Assembly: GCF_050003625.1 (NCBI RefSeq)
Contig: NC_134398.1
Coordinates: 72,345,635-72,409,634, forward strand
Reading direction: 5' to 3'
Length of the DNA stretch: 64,000 bases
Source of the DNA: Haematobia irritans
Lineage: Eukaryota; Arthropoda; Insecta; Diptera; Muscidae
Shown here in pieces: positions 1-11,859 of the stretch. The first letter of the stretch is position 1; the number at the start of each line of letters is the position of its first letter. The notes beneath the pieces were generated by a model. The model did no database searches. It saw only the letters and a list, made by a program, of their open reading frames with translations, and had not been told where the DNA came from. A program made the translations under genes and the position numbers.

Positions 1-1379
1 TAAAAGACCATGAGAAAGGACATACGTAAAAAAAATCAAAAAGAAAGAATAACAAATTAAATACAATAAATGTGTTTATAAGAAGAATATTAATTGGTCG
101 AGGGGATTTCTCTTGGGTGATAGGCGTTATTCAAGGATTCCAATGGTCAATTATTTATTTATTTACGCAGCTCATAGCAGCTCATTACAAAATAAAAAAT
201 CAATTTATTATTAAAATGGCCCCTTCGGCCAGTAAGGACCACAGCGAGTCATTAGGGATTGTAGGTGGTTGAGAAATGGGTCAGTAAGGACTCCGTTGAT
301 TCCGTAAGATCTCAACGGTACTCTATAAGGTGTAACATATACAAACAGTTGGGTCCGTAGGGACCCCAATTAACTAGACAGGGCTATAAAAGTTGCCGAC
401 ACCATAGAGTATTCAACAATGCAGAATGACAACGGCTATTAGTATTTTTATAAATGACAAAAGTTGACCTATAATTTAAATAAATAAATAAATAAAAAAA
501 TAGAATCAGAATACGAAAGTAGTGAATAAACCGAGTACAAATTGATTTAAAGCGAGATTCGTGTTAAAAACTAGCTAAGCGTATTCTAGACGGCCATGGA
601 TGCCAGTGGAGAATGTCTTCTTCCCATCCGTGACAATGACGACAGAGCCGATCACACATGAAGAACTGGCCGGCACGCTAAAGATGATGTGGACACCAAC
701 AGCGGGGCCATACGCTCATGTTGAGAGCGTTGAAGAGAATGAATGTATCGACACTTCCTCCTCCTTAATGGCTCACTATTTGTATCTTGTACCCTGCTCT
801 TGTAAAGAAGAGCAGCCCTGTGGATACCATTTATGCATCCATCTTTTCCATAGTGATCAGATTGATTCATAAAACACTGGGCCATAGGTTGGCGAGAGTA
901 CCACTTTCGCAGAACCAAAGGTATTTCTGCACACTCGATGGGTGTTATGCGAACGTGGGGGAAATAAACGCGATTGTCAAGATAAGAAGACGTGAAGACA
1001 AGACACCGGCTTTCGGTAGATATATCGAAAGCGTTCGACTCAATGTCACACCGAAGCATCAGGGCATTGCACTAAGTATGTTGTCTAGAACCTTTGAGGC
1101 GCCACTACCACGACATATGTGCCATATTGTGAGCGGAAGAATTCAAAGCGAAAAATTTTGTCAATAAAGGTGGGTATTAAATTCGAGTATAGCCGTTAAA
1201 ACCGAAATTAAATCAGTAAAAACAGTATAAATTAGAACCTCTTTGATGCAAATCTTATTAAAACTTAATGGGGAATATCCCAAAGCAACTTTTCACAAAG
1301 TTTTTCCTTTTTAATGGTTTATTAGAGAAAAATTAAAATCCAAACTCGAGCTTAATATCCACCTTAACGTGGAAATAAA
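1..1379. other. Unassigned AT-rich sequence, no supported gene
   Basis: I see no recognisable coding sequence here. Two overlapping plus-strand open frames (600-872 and 787-1167) and one minus-strand frame (652-1059) have no motif, no family resemblance and no consistent codon pattern. A TATA-like string lies near 385-392 in a locally GC-richer stretch (about 290-430), which could be part of an LTR or a 5' UTR. The segment could be the 5' region of the R1-like element that follows. Confidence 0.4.
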
Positions 1380-1895
1380 TTGTGTGAACAATTAAAAAGT
1401 GCTATCTTAGTGAAACAGTGAGCGCGATTTTAAACGAGTGATTTTTTTGTTCGCAAGAGTGAAGGGAAGAATTTTGCTCAGGCAATTGTGCACGAATTAA
1501 AGCGAATACTTGTGCGACGTGCGTGTTTCTAAAGCGAATGCTTGTGTAATCCTGTGTGTGGTAAGAACAAATATCTACCTGAGTTTTTCCAATTATTTAT
1601 TTGTTTATTTATGTGTGTTTATGATTTTGTTTTGAGCAGGTGTGTTATGACCTTGTTTTTCCATAGTTATTTAGTGACTGACGGGATATTTTAGTAATTC
1701 TTGGAAAAAAAATTATTTTCTTGGTGTTTTTGTCCTATTGTGGATAAGGAACCCATGTCGAGCGCGAAAACATGAAAATGAGAAAATGAAAAGACAGGGA
1801 TGACGAGGATAAATTGATGATGAGTGCTCTTGCAATTATAGCAAAAGATTTCGAAGGGACCTAGAGGAGTATGAAGTTGTAGATGATAGGAGTGA

Positions 1896-2186
1896 GTGTT
1901 ACGAATACAAAGAAGACGAAGAAGAAGGGTAGGGTTGACGGTGCAAATAAAGGCTATCAGTGAGAGCCTGATTAGCTCATTAATTAATGTTCACAAGATT
2001 AGTTGGGAGACGGTGACGGAAGTACTCGTCAAATTGACCGAGTACGACAAAATTACCATGAATTTGATAGAAGAACATGAGAGACGACGAGGCCACACGG
2101 CAAGTGGTTGTACCGATGCAATCAGATGCCGCAATTGTGCATTAAATGGAAGATCATGCGGCCATATAGCGATGACAGAGTGTTGA
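1896..2186 (+). pseudogene. R1-like non-LTR retrotransposon ORF1, C-terminal part
   Basis: The open frame ends in a Cys/His cluster (CRNCALNG, then CGHIAMTEC) of the zinc-knuckle kind found at the C-terminus of non-LTR ORF1 proteins, where it binds nucleic acid. It is preceded by an Arg-rich start and a helical stretch. The stop at 2184-2186 is followed 47 bp later by the start of the endonuclease frame at 2233, which is the usual ORF1-ORF2 spacing. The start used is simply the first ATG of the open frame; the true N-terminus probably lies upstream and is lost. The R1-clade assignment rests mainly on the ORF2 fragment. Confidence 0.5.
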
Positions 2187-2270
2187 CCGATGTTCCAGTC
2201 TCAAGTGGACCGTGTGAATTCAAGGTATTAAGATGAGTAGGATACTACTATTGAATTGCAGAGGTACTTA

Positions 2271-4021
2271 CACCCAGAAAAAAGTGACCCTTTCTTTAAG
2301 TTAAAATGAACTCATTGTGAAGAAAGTTGAACATCGTATAGCGCCAAAAGACATTTTTATTTGTTTGAACGATGTGATTTGCGTAGAAATTAGGTAGAAT
2401 GCATTCCATATATTAGTTAACATTTTCCTATATTTATGTACCACTATACTACAGATTGAAAAAATTTAACTGAATTGAATACATATATGGATTGATTTTA
2501 TTGAACTTTTTTCATTCATTTCGACAAATCTTACATATTTGTGGTAAACCTTTTACTTCAAAATTAGAATTGCTTACCTTCGTTTTTAAATACAATTTAT
2601 TTATTTATGTTATATAAACAATTTTTTCTTCTATAAAATACATGTTGTATTAATATATTAAATATACTTATTTAAAATAAACAGTATCGACTGGGCTCGA
2701 AATATTAGTTTATTATTCCACTATTTCCATGTAATGTTATCAACTTTAAACTGCATTTTTCTTCTTTCAGTTTTAATAAGTTGCTGCCTAATGATTTTGT
2801 ACAATTTCAATACCTATAAATATAAAAAATCATAAACCAATTTTGCACAAAAGGTTAGCGTCACTGAATATTACCTGCTAATTGAAGACGAATTAAGGGG
2901 TTGTTATTCTTCTGGTATTATCTCACTAATTAAAAAAACAAATATTTTATATATTTTATTTGTTATTCTTTATATTATTCTACTAAATTATTTTTTAACT
3001 ATCTCTCCGTACATCATAACAACACGATTCCAACTAAAAAAACAACCCACGCGCAAACATATCGATTACATCGATAGCAGGTATCGATTACAGGCAGATA
3101 AAAGAATTATAGGAAATTTCCTATATTCTAAAAGTGTGTTTTCTTATGTTTTGAAAGGATTGAATACTTCTTAGTACGAATGAACTAAAATATTTTTCTA
3201 TGTCAAGTGTTATTCGTATGTATGATAAGCTTTCTATAATAAAGGAAGTCAGAATTATCATTTTATAGGAAATTTTACTAAATTTGAGCAAACTTGGGTT
3301 TAGTTCGGTTTTTGTTTATTTTTACGAATGCTTTGTTATCAGTGAATAAAATTTTCTTTTACAGTAGTAAATTCTTATACCTAGCTAAGAAAACAGTATT
3401 AGTAAATTTCCATGCCTTAAGGTGGAATTACATACCATGTGGTCAAGCGTATGTACGTTGTATTCGAATGCGTTGATGAATACGATTCTCCCATTGAGTT
3501 ACACAGATTGCGTCGGAAAACCAATGAATTTGTTGATTACATTCCTTGTCCCTGTGCTTTTTATTATGATTTTGTATTCCACGCACTTTTTAAAGTATAG
3601 AATATTATGTTAAAATACATATCAATCAATAATTCCTCGTCAATATTTTAGATTGACTTTCGGTTCTTGATTTGTTTACATGTTGTTTGATATTGTCAAC
3701 GCACCCGACGCATTGAGAAGTTAAAAGTTCGTCAACTTTATGCGTCATATGCATACGTTACTTTTGTCGTGTGACTCAAACAACAGTAGTTCCCACATTT
3801 TAAGTTTTTTTGACAATAACATATAACGTGCTCGCATGATATGTAATTCCACCTTTATTCTAGTTAATGAGCTATTCCTAACGGCTTTCAGTTTAGGATT
3901 TTTTACTGAAACAAGTAAATTTTATTATTTCACACAAAAATTTAACTTAATGGAAATAAAATGGCTAAACTAAATGATGAACAATTTTTCCTTTAGTTTA
4001 GAAGGCACTTTTTTCGGGGTG
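2271..4021 (-). mobile_element. TA-flanked non-autonomous DNA transposon, copy 1 (with nested element)
   Basis: The ends are CACCCAGAAAAAAGTG and its near-complement CACTTTTTTCGGGGTG, flanked by TA at 2269-2270 and 4022-4023. The same family recurs in opposite orientation at 24526-25955 and as a truncated copy at 33297-33732. No transposase frame is present, so it must be mobilised in trans. The TA target duplication points to a Tc1/mariner-type source. The excess length over copy 2 is explained by the nested element at 3420-3854 and smaller indels. Confidence 0.8.
3420..3854. mobile_element. Nested MITE with TTA duplication (PIF/Harbinger-like)
   Basis: A 435-bp insertion begins AGGTGGAATTACATA and ends with its complement TATGTAATTCCACCT, flanked by TTA at 3417-3419 and 3855-3857. 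The related copy at 24.5-25.9 kb has an empty site with a single TTA, which confirms both boundaries. A 3-bp TWA target duplication is characteristic of the PIF/Harbinger superfamily. No coding capacity is seen; open frames at 3294-3476 and 3422-3613 are chance frames. Confidence 0.8.
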
Positions 4022-4149
4022 TATGACACCAAAGTCGCATTGGGCCAAGATATTACGGAATCAAATAGCCGCATTGTTATTATTGAGGAACCTTTTGCTT
4101 TCAATGGGAAAGTAAGGGGATTGCCCGGTATCAATTAATAGAAAAAAAA

Positions 4150-5490
4150 AGTAGATAACTAGGTTAGGTTAAAGTGGCAGCCCGATTAAGATTCAGGCTC
4201 ACTTAGACTATTCAGTCCATTGTGATACCACACTAACTAAAAGTACCTATTACATATGGGCACTTCTAGTTTTAACCGTTGAACCTTCTCGATTATTTTC
4301 TTCTGTTGAACCAACCAGATTGTTCCAAAAACATTAGCAGACTGCTTAAGTTAACGTTTTCCAGGTCCGCCAGTAATCTGAAGCTATATGCCCCTAAAAT
4401 TTGCTTACGCCTTACACAAAATGCAGGACACTCACACAAGAGATGTTTTATTGATTCCTTTTCCTCCGCATCATGACAGCTCATACAATAGTCATTATAC
4501 TTCGCACCAATAGTTTTTGCAAAATCGCCTATCAGGCAGCGACCCGTTATAGCAGATATCAGGAGTGATATCTGGCGTCTCGAGAACACTAGCATATCTA
4601 GTGTGCGGTTTAAGTTTAAATGGGGCCATATTTGCTTGGTGTCGTTACAACCCTTACAATTCTCCCATCGAACATTTGCCATCATGACAGCCTTCTCAAG
4701 CAGTAAGAGCTTGCAGGTAGCCAGAGGCATACCAACAGATTCTAGTTCCCCTGGAACCCTGGCACCCATATTAGGCACCCTGGCACCCATATTAGGTGAA
4801 TATTGTGCTGCTCAGCCATCTCATTGAGAGATTTGCGGCAGTCGATGGCCGTTTTCGAGTTGAGGAACACAGAGTCCAAGGATTTTATTGCAGGTTGACT
4901 GTCTGAGTATATATTAATGCCAATATTGCTTGGAGCATTACTTCTCAGCCAATTCACTACTTCTCTTATTGCTAATATTTCAGGCTGAAAAACACTACAG
5001 TGATCGGGTAATCTTTTCGCTATTCGAAGTTCCAGATCTTTAGAATATACTCCGAAACCCACTTGGCCATCCAATTTGGAGCCATCAGTGTAGAAATCTA
5101 TATATCTTTTATTCCCCGGGGTCCGTGTACACCACACATCACTGTTGGGAATTAGAGTCTCAAACTTTTTGTCGAAAAAGTGGACTCGCCAAGGTGTAAT
5201 CTACTACGTTAGGCACATCTGGCATTATTTTGAGGACCGAACTGTGACCGTAATTTTTTTCCGACCACAGCGATAGCTCACGCAACCGCACAGCCGTTGC
5301 TGCAGCTGATTGTTGGGCAAAATGTCTAAAGGCAACAGATGCAGTATGACATTAAGGGAGTTTGTTCCTGTCTTGCTGAATACACCTGAGATACACAAGC
5401 ACGCCATACGCTGAACTTGGTCTAAACTTGTCGGCTGGTGAAGTGCCGGCCACCAGACTACAACACCATATAGCATTATAGGTCTAACCT
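4150..5490 (-). mobile_element. 5'-truncated non-LTR retrotransposon with RNase H
   Basis: This minus-strand element keeps the end of its reverse transcriptase, an RNase H domain, a C-terminal Cys-rich region and its 3' UTR. The 3' tail (4160-4260 on the plus strand) is nearly identical in its last 60 bp or so to the 3' end of the SINE at 17865-18222 and to the fragment at 48900-49025. It ends next to an A-rich stretch on its own strand near 4140-4150. 5' truncation is typical of target-primed reverse transcription. Confidence 0.75.
4293..5476 (-). pseudogene. LINE ORF2 remnant: RT tail, RNase H, C-terminal domain
   Basis: Reading on the minus strand, 5476-5225 gives the LYG-V-WWPAL segment found after the palm of LINE reverse transcriptases. 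Next, 5137-4790 gives an RNase H domain with FYTDGSK, an active-site Glu in FQPEILAI and YSDSQPAI, covering three of the conserved acidic residues. Then 4790-4293 gives the Cys-rich tail (DYCMSCHDAEE, HLLCECPAF) that follows RNase H in such elements. The three pieces lie in different frames. A 19-bp tandem duplication near 4758-4797 (GGCACCCATATTAG twice) causes one of the breaks. It would have encoded the RNA-DNA polymerising and RNA-removing enzyme of the element. Confidence 0.8.
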
Positions 5491-5630
5491 CTGCCGTGTA
5501 TAGCCAATGTACAATTTTTGGTTTTAGATAACAATCAATTGATTGAATTAATCAATCTAACCGATGACGGTATGAGAAAAATGGCTACGTCTTCGATAAA
5601 AGCGTGTTCGAGATACTCATGACACAATTA

Positions 5631-5699
5631 TATATAATTATTATAAGTATAATATATAATTATTATAAGTATAATATATAATTATTATAAGTATAAATA
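5631..5699. repeat. 22-bp AT-rich tandem repeat, three copies
   Basis: The core ATTATTATAAGTATAATAT repeats with a period of 22 bp about three times. It is a simple minisatellite with no coding frame. Confidence 0.85.
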
Positions 5700-6431
5700 A
5701 ACAATAAACAAAATAATATTAAAAACAACAAAACCAAATTATCTTTTTATTTCTGGGGGATTCTAAGTGATTAGGGAAAATACTATACTACATATAAATA
5801 TTATGGATTAATAAACTGCCTTTGTGAAATGAAATACCAAATTGCCTTTTTATTTCCAGATGTATCTTGGATTTATTAATGTTAGGGCCTGTCCCCAACT
5901 CGCCGGCCTTATTCTAGCAACTTCGAATGATGGGCAATATGTCTGGCACGTTGGGATGGGTTTTTGATCGCCTTACAGGGGCAGAAAAAATGGTTGGCGC
6001 TGTTCTCCTGATGGTTGGTCGTAAGCCTCGTAGGGATAAATTACTGAAATTATTTTTATAAGCAATATAGACAAAAACACTTTGCTTTTCGTTTGATTTT
6101 GTCAGAAAAACACTTCTTTTTATTTTATAATTTCATTCGAATCCACTTCAGCGGTTCTAAACTTATTTCTTTAACTCTTATTTGTTTCCTTGTTTGCCGC
6201 TGTTTTTTACTTTTTTTTATAGTGCAAGCGAATGGACAAGTCACTGAATTTTTTACCGATGCGCGCGGTGATGAGTGTTTTTTTTTATTTTATGGTGGTG
6301 GGTTTAGAAGAACCGACTTGATTGTTTTTTTAAATTTAAGCTCCGCACAGTAAGCTAGTTGGTCTTACTCTAATTATTCCCATGATACAATTATTATAAT
6401 GTAGCCTTATTCCGTCAGGTGACTTTGAACG
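5700..6431. other. No supported gene
   Basis: AT-rich intergenic or transposon-derived sequence. An open frame at 6093-6353 is low-complexity (Phe/Leu-rich, from T runs) and has no recognisable domain. Confidence 0.4.
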
Positions 6432-6891
6432 GCTCATCATAATGTCAAAAATATTGTTGACATTTTTAAATTATGTTGTTGTAATTAACGTTTTAAATTT
6501 AAATTGTATTTGAAATTCGGAAAAACAGAATTCAACGAAAAATACGAAAGTGTTGTCTGTTGGCCAATTTTTTGCTAGACTCCGACAATGACCACGCCAG
6601 TTTGCATACAATTCAACAATCCAAATGGCATCACCTTGATCCACAAGCCGATCAAAATTGGAAGGAGTTAGTTCAACAACAATGTTACTGGGCAAGTACA
6701 TGCCCCAAACAGTGGGCATAACTGGATACAGAAATTCCAAAATTATTGCACGCGTTTGAATATTTTCACTCACAATGTATTTCCATACCAAACAAAAAAA
6801 CATTTCTCATGAGCAACACAAAATCAAAACAAACATTTTTGTATTTGTTTATTTACTTTTTACCGACATTTAGTTTGACGTTATGATGAGC
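6432..6891. mobile_element. TIR-bounded segment carrying a PDI gene fragment
   Basis: An 18-bp sequence GCTCATCATAATGTCAAA at 6432-6449 is matched, in inverted orientation and with one mismatch, at 6874-6891. The interior holds the thioredoxin-domain fragment described next. I could not identify a target-site duplication, so the exact ends and superfamily are unresolved. The arrangement looks like a MITE that has captured a host gene piece. Confidence 0.5.
6471..6803 (-). pseudogene. Thioredoxin-domain fragment of a PDI A6/CaBP1-like protein, catalytic Cys lost
   Basis: The translated segment VVELTPSNFDRLV, then DAIWIVELYANWRGHC, is a clear match to the first thioredoxin domain of the ER disulfide isomerase P5/PDIA6 (CaBP1 in flies). 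That enzyme forms and rearranges disulfides through a WCGHC active site. Here the first active-site cysteine is arginine (WRGHC), which would abolish isomerase chemistry. Similarity covers only about 45 residues from the mature N-terminus through the active site. The N-terminal 30 and last 35 residues of the frame look non-homologous. There is no signal peptide and no partner domain. The fragment sits between inverted repeats, so I read it as a captured, non-functional exon piece. Confidence 0.7.
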
Positions 6892-7043
6892 TGCTTTTAT
6901 GTTTTTGTTGTTGTTTTTGTACTACAGAGGCTACCTTACAATCATTGTATCATGATTATTCTTTTCTTCTTGATTCGTTATGACAGGCCAGGTCATAGCC
7001 GCTACGCGCAACGGCGGCAAACAAAGAGTAAGGAGGGCAGCAA

Positions 7044-7117
7044 GTTCACGCATGTAGGGATGCCATATATTAATCTTTCGTTCATATAATAGGTTATTCA
7101 ACCCTACTTGCGTGAAC
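7044..7117. repeat. 16-bp inverted repeat with 42-bp loop
   Basis: GTTCACGCATGTAGGG at 7044-7059 pairs with CCCTACTTGCGTGAAC at 7102-7117, one mismatch. It could be a tiny fold-back element; nothing else marks it. Confidence 0.6.
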
Positions 7118-7487
7118 AATTAATATATATTAATAATAAATAAAAATATTAAAACAATGAAATCAAGTTATCTTTATATTGAGGGAAAAATACTATATCA
7201 CATATAAATATCACATATATATTATTATATTGTTAAAAGAAAGACCCAGTTGACTTTTTTATTCTATGTTTTGGTGTGTGGTTTTACTGAGTGTTTACTA
7301 AAAAAGAAAAAATGATAAAAATGTCGACTGAAAACTAAAAATAAAAAACTTTTTATTTCAAGGCTAAGGCTGTGGTGTGCTATGTGAGAATAAATTTATT
7401 CTCAAATCGCATTAAGCGGTTTGCAAACAAATTTCTACTGGCAACATCCAGTACCAAATATCTAATTATATTCCTATTCTGTTTCGT

Positions 7488-9007
7488 AATTTTTCAATGT
7501 ACGACTCACATCTTTTTATAAAAGATTCCACACATTTTGATGGGTAGTAGTAGCACAAAAGAAGGAAACGTACATTTCAATGTTACACACCATTGGAATG
7601 GGTAAAAATAAAAATAAATGGACACAACTCAGATTTTTGTATAGTTTCAAAATCTCCTCTTATCCATCATTGCACACTATTAGATAATTATTTCCTAATC
7701 ATTTTGATTACATGAAGAGAAAAGGTGCTTTCCCCTATGACTATTTGTCGAGATTTAATAAATTTGCTGAAGATAATCTCCCACCAATTGAAATCTTCTA
7801 TAATAAATTTAGTGATACCCCACTTTCGCAAGATTATACTCATATTCAAAATATGGGGAACAGCATGGGGTGTCAAACGCTGAAAGACTATATGGGGTTA
7901 TATCTAATAACGGGAGTATTGTTGTTACTAGAGGTCTGCCCAATTCCATTTGTAAATGCAGAGTACACGTGTACTTGCCACATGAGTACATCTATTTGAG
8001 AGAGTCGCAAAACAATTGGTACACATTTTAATGAACACCAAAAGCCACGAGTAACTTCTTGTTGCTACTCTGATGTCTTCACTACCAACAAACACATATT
8101 CCTCTTTCTCTCTTATTGAAGTGTACTCAGAGTGATCACGTCGAGTATGTTGTACTTCATAGTACTTCATAGAGTACTCCATGTACCACGTGCAGTTTCA
8201 GAAATAGAAAAAAAAAACAGTTATTCTCTAAAATATATATTTTCGGTTTGTTTTAAAGAACGGCAAACGTTAAGGTAAGTGTGTGACATACATAAATATA
8301 TGAAATATGTGACATACATACATATCTATGATTAATTATAATAGAAAGTTTTGCTTCTCACATAACTGAGAAATACTTGTGGTACCACGTGAAGTGAAGA
8401 AAATCCATGTTGTACTTTTTCTCAAGTGCTTACATTTTTATTGTTCCTTTTTTTCGGAACACATATTGTTTCGGATAAGTACTTGGTGATATTTGACAAG
8501 CAAGTGTTCTCTTCACTTCACTACTTGCGCTCTGAGAGAAAGACAGTGTATGTACTATATTCGACAGCGAATTTCATACATGTAGTGAAAAGTTATTCGA
8601 TGCAGACCTCTAGTTGTTACTTAATGTTTTAGAAAATTGTGTAAAAATACATGGGAAGCCATGCTCAGATTAGAAATGCACAAGTTCGATATGAAATCTA
8701 TTAGAGGCTGTTTTGTACAGTGTAAGAGGTACGCTAAGGCTGATAACAAATGTTCTTTTGTTATTGATATCGAAATACGATGTATATACAAATAATATAA
8801 ACAAAATTACATTATATATACAGATATAACGATAATAGGAGAATGGTTAAAGACGATAGCATTAATACCTATTCGTGGGGTGGAATTGTACGTGACAATG
8901 AAGAATAAGGTAGTAATGTCATCAACTTGGAGGCCGTAATGCCGATGACGATTTTGTTGATAGTCAAAATCTCGACTTCGCAACAAATGACTTAAATCTT
9001 TTGTTAA
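7488..9007 (+). pseudogene. Polinton family-B DNA polymerase remnant (copy D), split by a hAT element
   Basis: Protein-primed DNA polymerase B replicates Polinton genomes from terminal proteins. Visible pieces in order: an exonuclease segment FSMYDSHLFIK near 7490, GAFPYDYLSRF near 7725, DYMGLYLITGVLLL near 7890 (a variant of the third exonuclease motif), then after the insertion EAMLRLEMHKF and a KRYAKADNK segment near 8650-8755. Finally, at 8855-9005, there is a C-terminal tail matching that of the copy at 20785-26418. The polymerase palm motifs are missing, and several frameshifts and stops are present. The remnant ends where the 9011-14306 element was inserted. Confidence 0.8.
7929..8612. 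mobile_element. hAT-type MITE, 684 bp
   Basis: Terminal inverted repeats TAGAGGTCTGC and GCAGACCTCTA are flanked by a perfect 8-bp duplication GTTGTTAC at 7921-7928 and 8613-8620. An 8-bp duplication with a YAGRGGTCTGC-like end is the hAT signature. The interior has no transposase; open frames inside are chance. It interrupts the polymerase remnant cleanly. Confidence 0.9.
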
Positions 9008-9010
9008 TTA

Positions 9011-9830
9011 CACAGGGGAACAAAATTGAACTTTTTTCGTGTTGATTTGAAATTTGTACCACATTATTAGTAATTAGGGGTCGCTGAATCTTAATCTGCT
9101 TTTGGTTTTTTTCTATCTGCTCGATTTTTCGAGATATACCGTTATGTTCAAAATTAAGGCACTTCCGCCACATATATTGGAATAACTTGAAAACGGTTCA
9201 ACTTATTAAATTGAAAAAAGAAAATTTTAAGAAAATCCCTTACAATATTCTCTTTAAGCTGCCTTTACATTGTTTTTCAATTTCCCAAGTAGTTTTAGAG
9301 ACATCGTTCAAGTTTTGCAAAAAAATTGAATTTTTTGACAAAAACATTTTTTGGATCTTTAAAAAATCCTAAAAAATCAAAATGGTACAAAAATCACAGT
9401 TTTATTCCAGAAGCAGTAAAATGAGCTTTATTTCATTACAATCGGTGCCCTACTTTTGATTTTATTCACGATTTACAGAATTGATATAAATCGCGATTTC
9501 CATACATAAATAACATTTTCTAATGGGTATGTGTTTGTATGTAATAAGTTTATTTTTGTTACGGTTCTGTTGATTAAGAATGGAATATCGGTTTTAAGGT
9601 TATTTGGGACTCTGAATCCAAATTTGCAATTGGGTTTTTCTATCCGCTCGACTTTTCGAGATATACCGTTATGTTCAAAATTAAGGCACTTCCGCTACAT
9701 ATATTGCAAAAAAAGTTAGTTAAATATATTTCGAATAAAATTAGTTTTACTTCATTATAATCGGTACACAACTATTGATTTTGTTCATTTCTATCAACTA
9801 TACTTTTTAATTTAACACAAAAGGAGAAAT
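9011..9830 (+). repeat. Left long terminal inverted repeat arm
   Basis: Matches the complement of about 13480-14306. Both share motifs such as GATATACCGTTATGTTC and GAACCGTTTTCAAGTTATTC. Within the arm a segment near 9540-9710 partly repeats 9100-9180, so the arm itself contains an internal direct repeat. Extent is approximate. Confidence 0.75.
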
Positions 9831-9949
9831 TTTAAGAAAAATAAAAACTTTTAATACACAAATATTACAATGTAATTACAACTCACCGAAAAATTCTCTT
9901 TTATAAGATATTCTTAAATAATCATGTTTAGAGGGATTATTTTTAATGC

Positions 9950-10456
9950 TCAGCAATAGTCCGCCATCATATGCTTATCCCAGTGACCCTGGTACCGCTC
10001 CTCTATAGTGCGGATATCTTGATGGAAACGTTCACCTTGTTCTTCACTGAAGTCTCCAAGATTTTCAGGGAAACAATCCAAGTGACTGTGTAGATAGTGC
10101 AGCTTAATGCTCATATTACAACAAAGCTGCTTGAAATGTGACAACATGTTATCCACGTGATCCGAGTAGTGATAACCCTTTTTGTTTCCCAGGAAATTGC
10201 ACACAATCCAAACAAACTCATTCCAAGCATTTCTTTCAATATCTGTCATTGAGGTACCAAAATTTTCATCATTGATTAATGTTCAGATTTGAGGGCCATC
10301 AAAAATGCCAGCTTTCAGTTTCTCCGAACTCAAATTGGTGAACTTTCTACTGATATGTCTAAAACAATCACCGTCCTTGTTGAGAGCTTTGACAAATTGT
10401 TTCATAAGTCCTAGCTTGATATGGAGAGGTGGCAGTATTATACGATCCCTGCACTG
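9950..10456 (-). pseudogene. Conserved transposon protein, C-terminal half
   Basis: On the minus strand the frame contains LPPLHIKLGLMKQFVK, NFLGNKKG, LHSHLDCFPENLGDFS, EEQGERFHQDI and RYQGHWDKHMMADYC. This block is one I recognise from large, uncharacterised, highly repeated arthropod gene families. It is rich in conserved His/Asp/Glu residues, as expected of a transposase or nuclease core, but I cannot name its fold. One in-frame stop lies near 10285. The N-terminal half continues on the far side of the nested element (12241-13070). Its position inside the 9011-14306 transposon suggests it is the transposon's enzyme. Confidence 0.65.
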
Positions 10457-11669
10457 TTAGAAAAATATGTTTTTCATATGTTCCGATATAAACAAAATGT
10501 GTTTCGGGCACGATTTTAAACCAAAATATATTTAAGTGCGAACATGTAATTTTCCTAAACTAACACTAAATGTTTGGGACATCTATGTTAATATGTTAGA
10601 ATATATTATGTTTGGGGCATGAATGTTTCTAAAAAATCATATGTGTGAATACAAACATATATAAATTTACAAATTTCAACTAAACATACATATGTTGTGT
10701 TCAAAGCGACAGAGAAAGTATAGAGAGAAATAGAGATGGAAACCGGGAGAGTTGACGAAAGATATCAATATAACACAGCAAAAGAGTCAAAAGAGAACAA
10801 TTTCTGTGAAACCGCTTGTATGTTGTTTCGGAAAACTGTTTTATGATAAGGCCAAAAATTTGATATGTTTAAGTTTAAATATTATTTAATTTGAATAAAG
10901 AGAATATACATTCTGAACCAAGAGAATAGACATTTGAAAAACAAACAGCTTATGTTTTCACCTTGAGAGCAGCATTTTATGTATGTGTGGACATGTGTTT
11001 TGTTTATCATTTTGGCATTATTTTTTTCTTGGTTCGTTAAAAGAAATAAGGGGTCTTCATAAAAATAACGAAAGGGCACTATACTCTTTTTATAGTTGGG
11101 ACGGTAAAATGAAATAAGGAGGAAATGGTGAAAAATTACACAGTAAAATGTAAAAAAAAACAAAGTTTAGTTTCTCTTTATTAAAAAGTAGTCCACGAGG
11201 AGTTGACGGACACCATCAAATATAAAAGCGGGCATTAAGTTCGACTTTTACAGCTAAAACAATTTAAAAAGTTTATTTTCTTTAAAATGAATTATTAAAG
11301 AAAAATAAAAGGAATTTTAGAGCGATGGTGTTAAATGCTAGTAAAAAACTGTTCACTCCTAAATAAATTTATGTTTATATTATAAAATTATGTATGTATG
11401 TTTATACTCGACTCCACGTTCTTCTTTTGTTAGTTTTTAAATTCCTTCCAAATTTTAAAGTTTTGTACAAAAACTGTTTTTTATTACAAGATTGTTACTT
11501 TTGCAATAAAAAATAATATTTTATCCAAAAATCATTCAATTTCGTTTATATCAAGCACTGTTACTGACTATAAATCTTTAATAAATCACATTTCGATGTT
11601 TCATTTAAAAAAATTAATATAGTATAAATATAAATGTGTAAATTAAAAAAAAAAAAAAACAAAAAAAAA

Positions 11670-11744
11670 GTTCGGTCGGAGCAGGGATTGAACCCACGAC
11701 CCTTTGCATGCAAGGCAGACATGCTAACCACTGCTCCACGTGGC
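11670..11744 (-). other. tRNA-like sequence (SINE head type)
   Basis: Complemented, it has an A-box-like GTGGAGCAGTGGTTAGCATG and a B-box-like GGGTTCAATCCC, the internal RNA polymerase III promoter. It resembles the head of the SINE at 17865-18222. The CCTTGCATGCAAGG core would place a TGC-type anticodon loop. It sits in a mobile element and is unlikely to be a working tRNA gene. Confidence 0.6.
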
Positions 11745-11859
11745 AAACAAATGTATGTTTCTGTTAAATAATGTTATGTTTGCATGGGCTCGTGGGCGCT
11801 GCAAACTATGCTATATAAATGTAACTTAAAACGATAATTATCTACTGGTGACTATAACA

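Larger units (their letters stand above)
2233..4138 (+). pseudogene. R1-like ORF2 endonuclease N-terminus, split by a DNA transposon
   Basis: The start MSRILLLNCRG matches the opening beta strand of an APE-type endonuclease, the target-nicking domain of non-LTR elements. After the insertion at 2271-4021 the same frame resumes at 4022 and contains IVIIEEPF and GKVRGLPG, which correspond to the conserved 'I-Q-E-P' and 'G-P' segments of R1-clade endonucleases. The frame stops at 4136-4138, where an unrelated minus-strand LINE begins, so only about the first 50 codons survive. The conserved catalytic Glu appears within IEEPF. Removing the insertion and one TA copy restores the frame exactly. Confidence 0.6.

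Noticed and set aside
600..1167. Two overlapping plus-strand genes
   Set aside because: No motif, no promoter, overlap in different frames, no second copy to test conservation.
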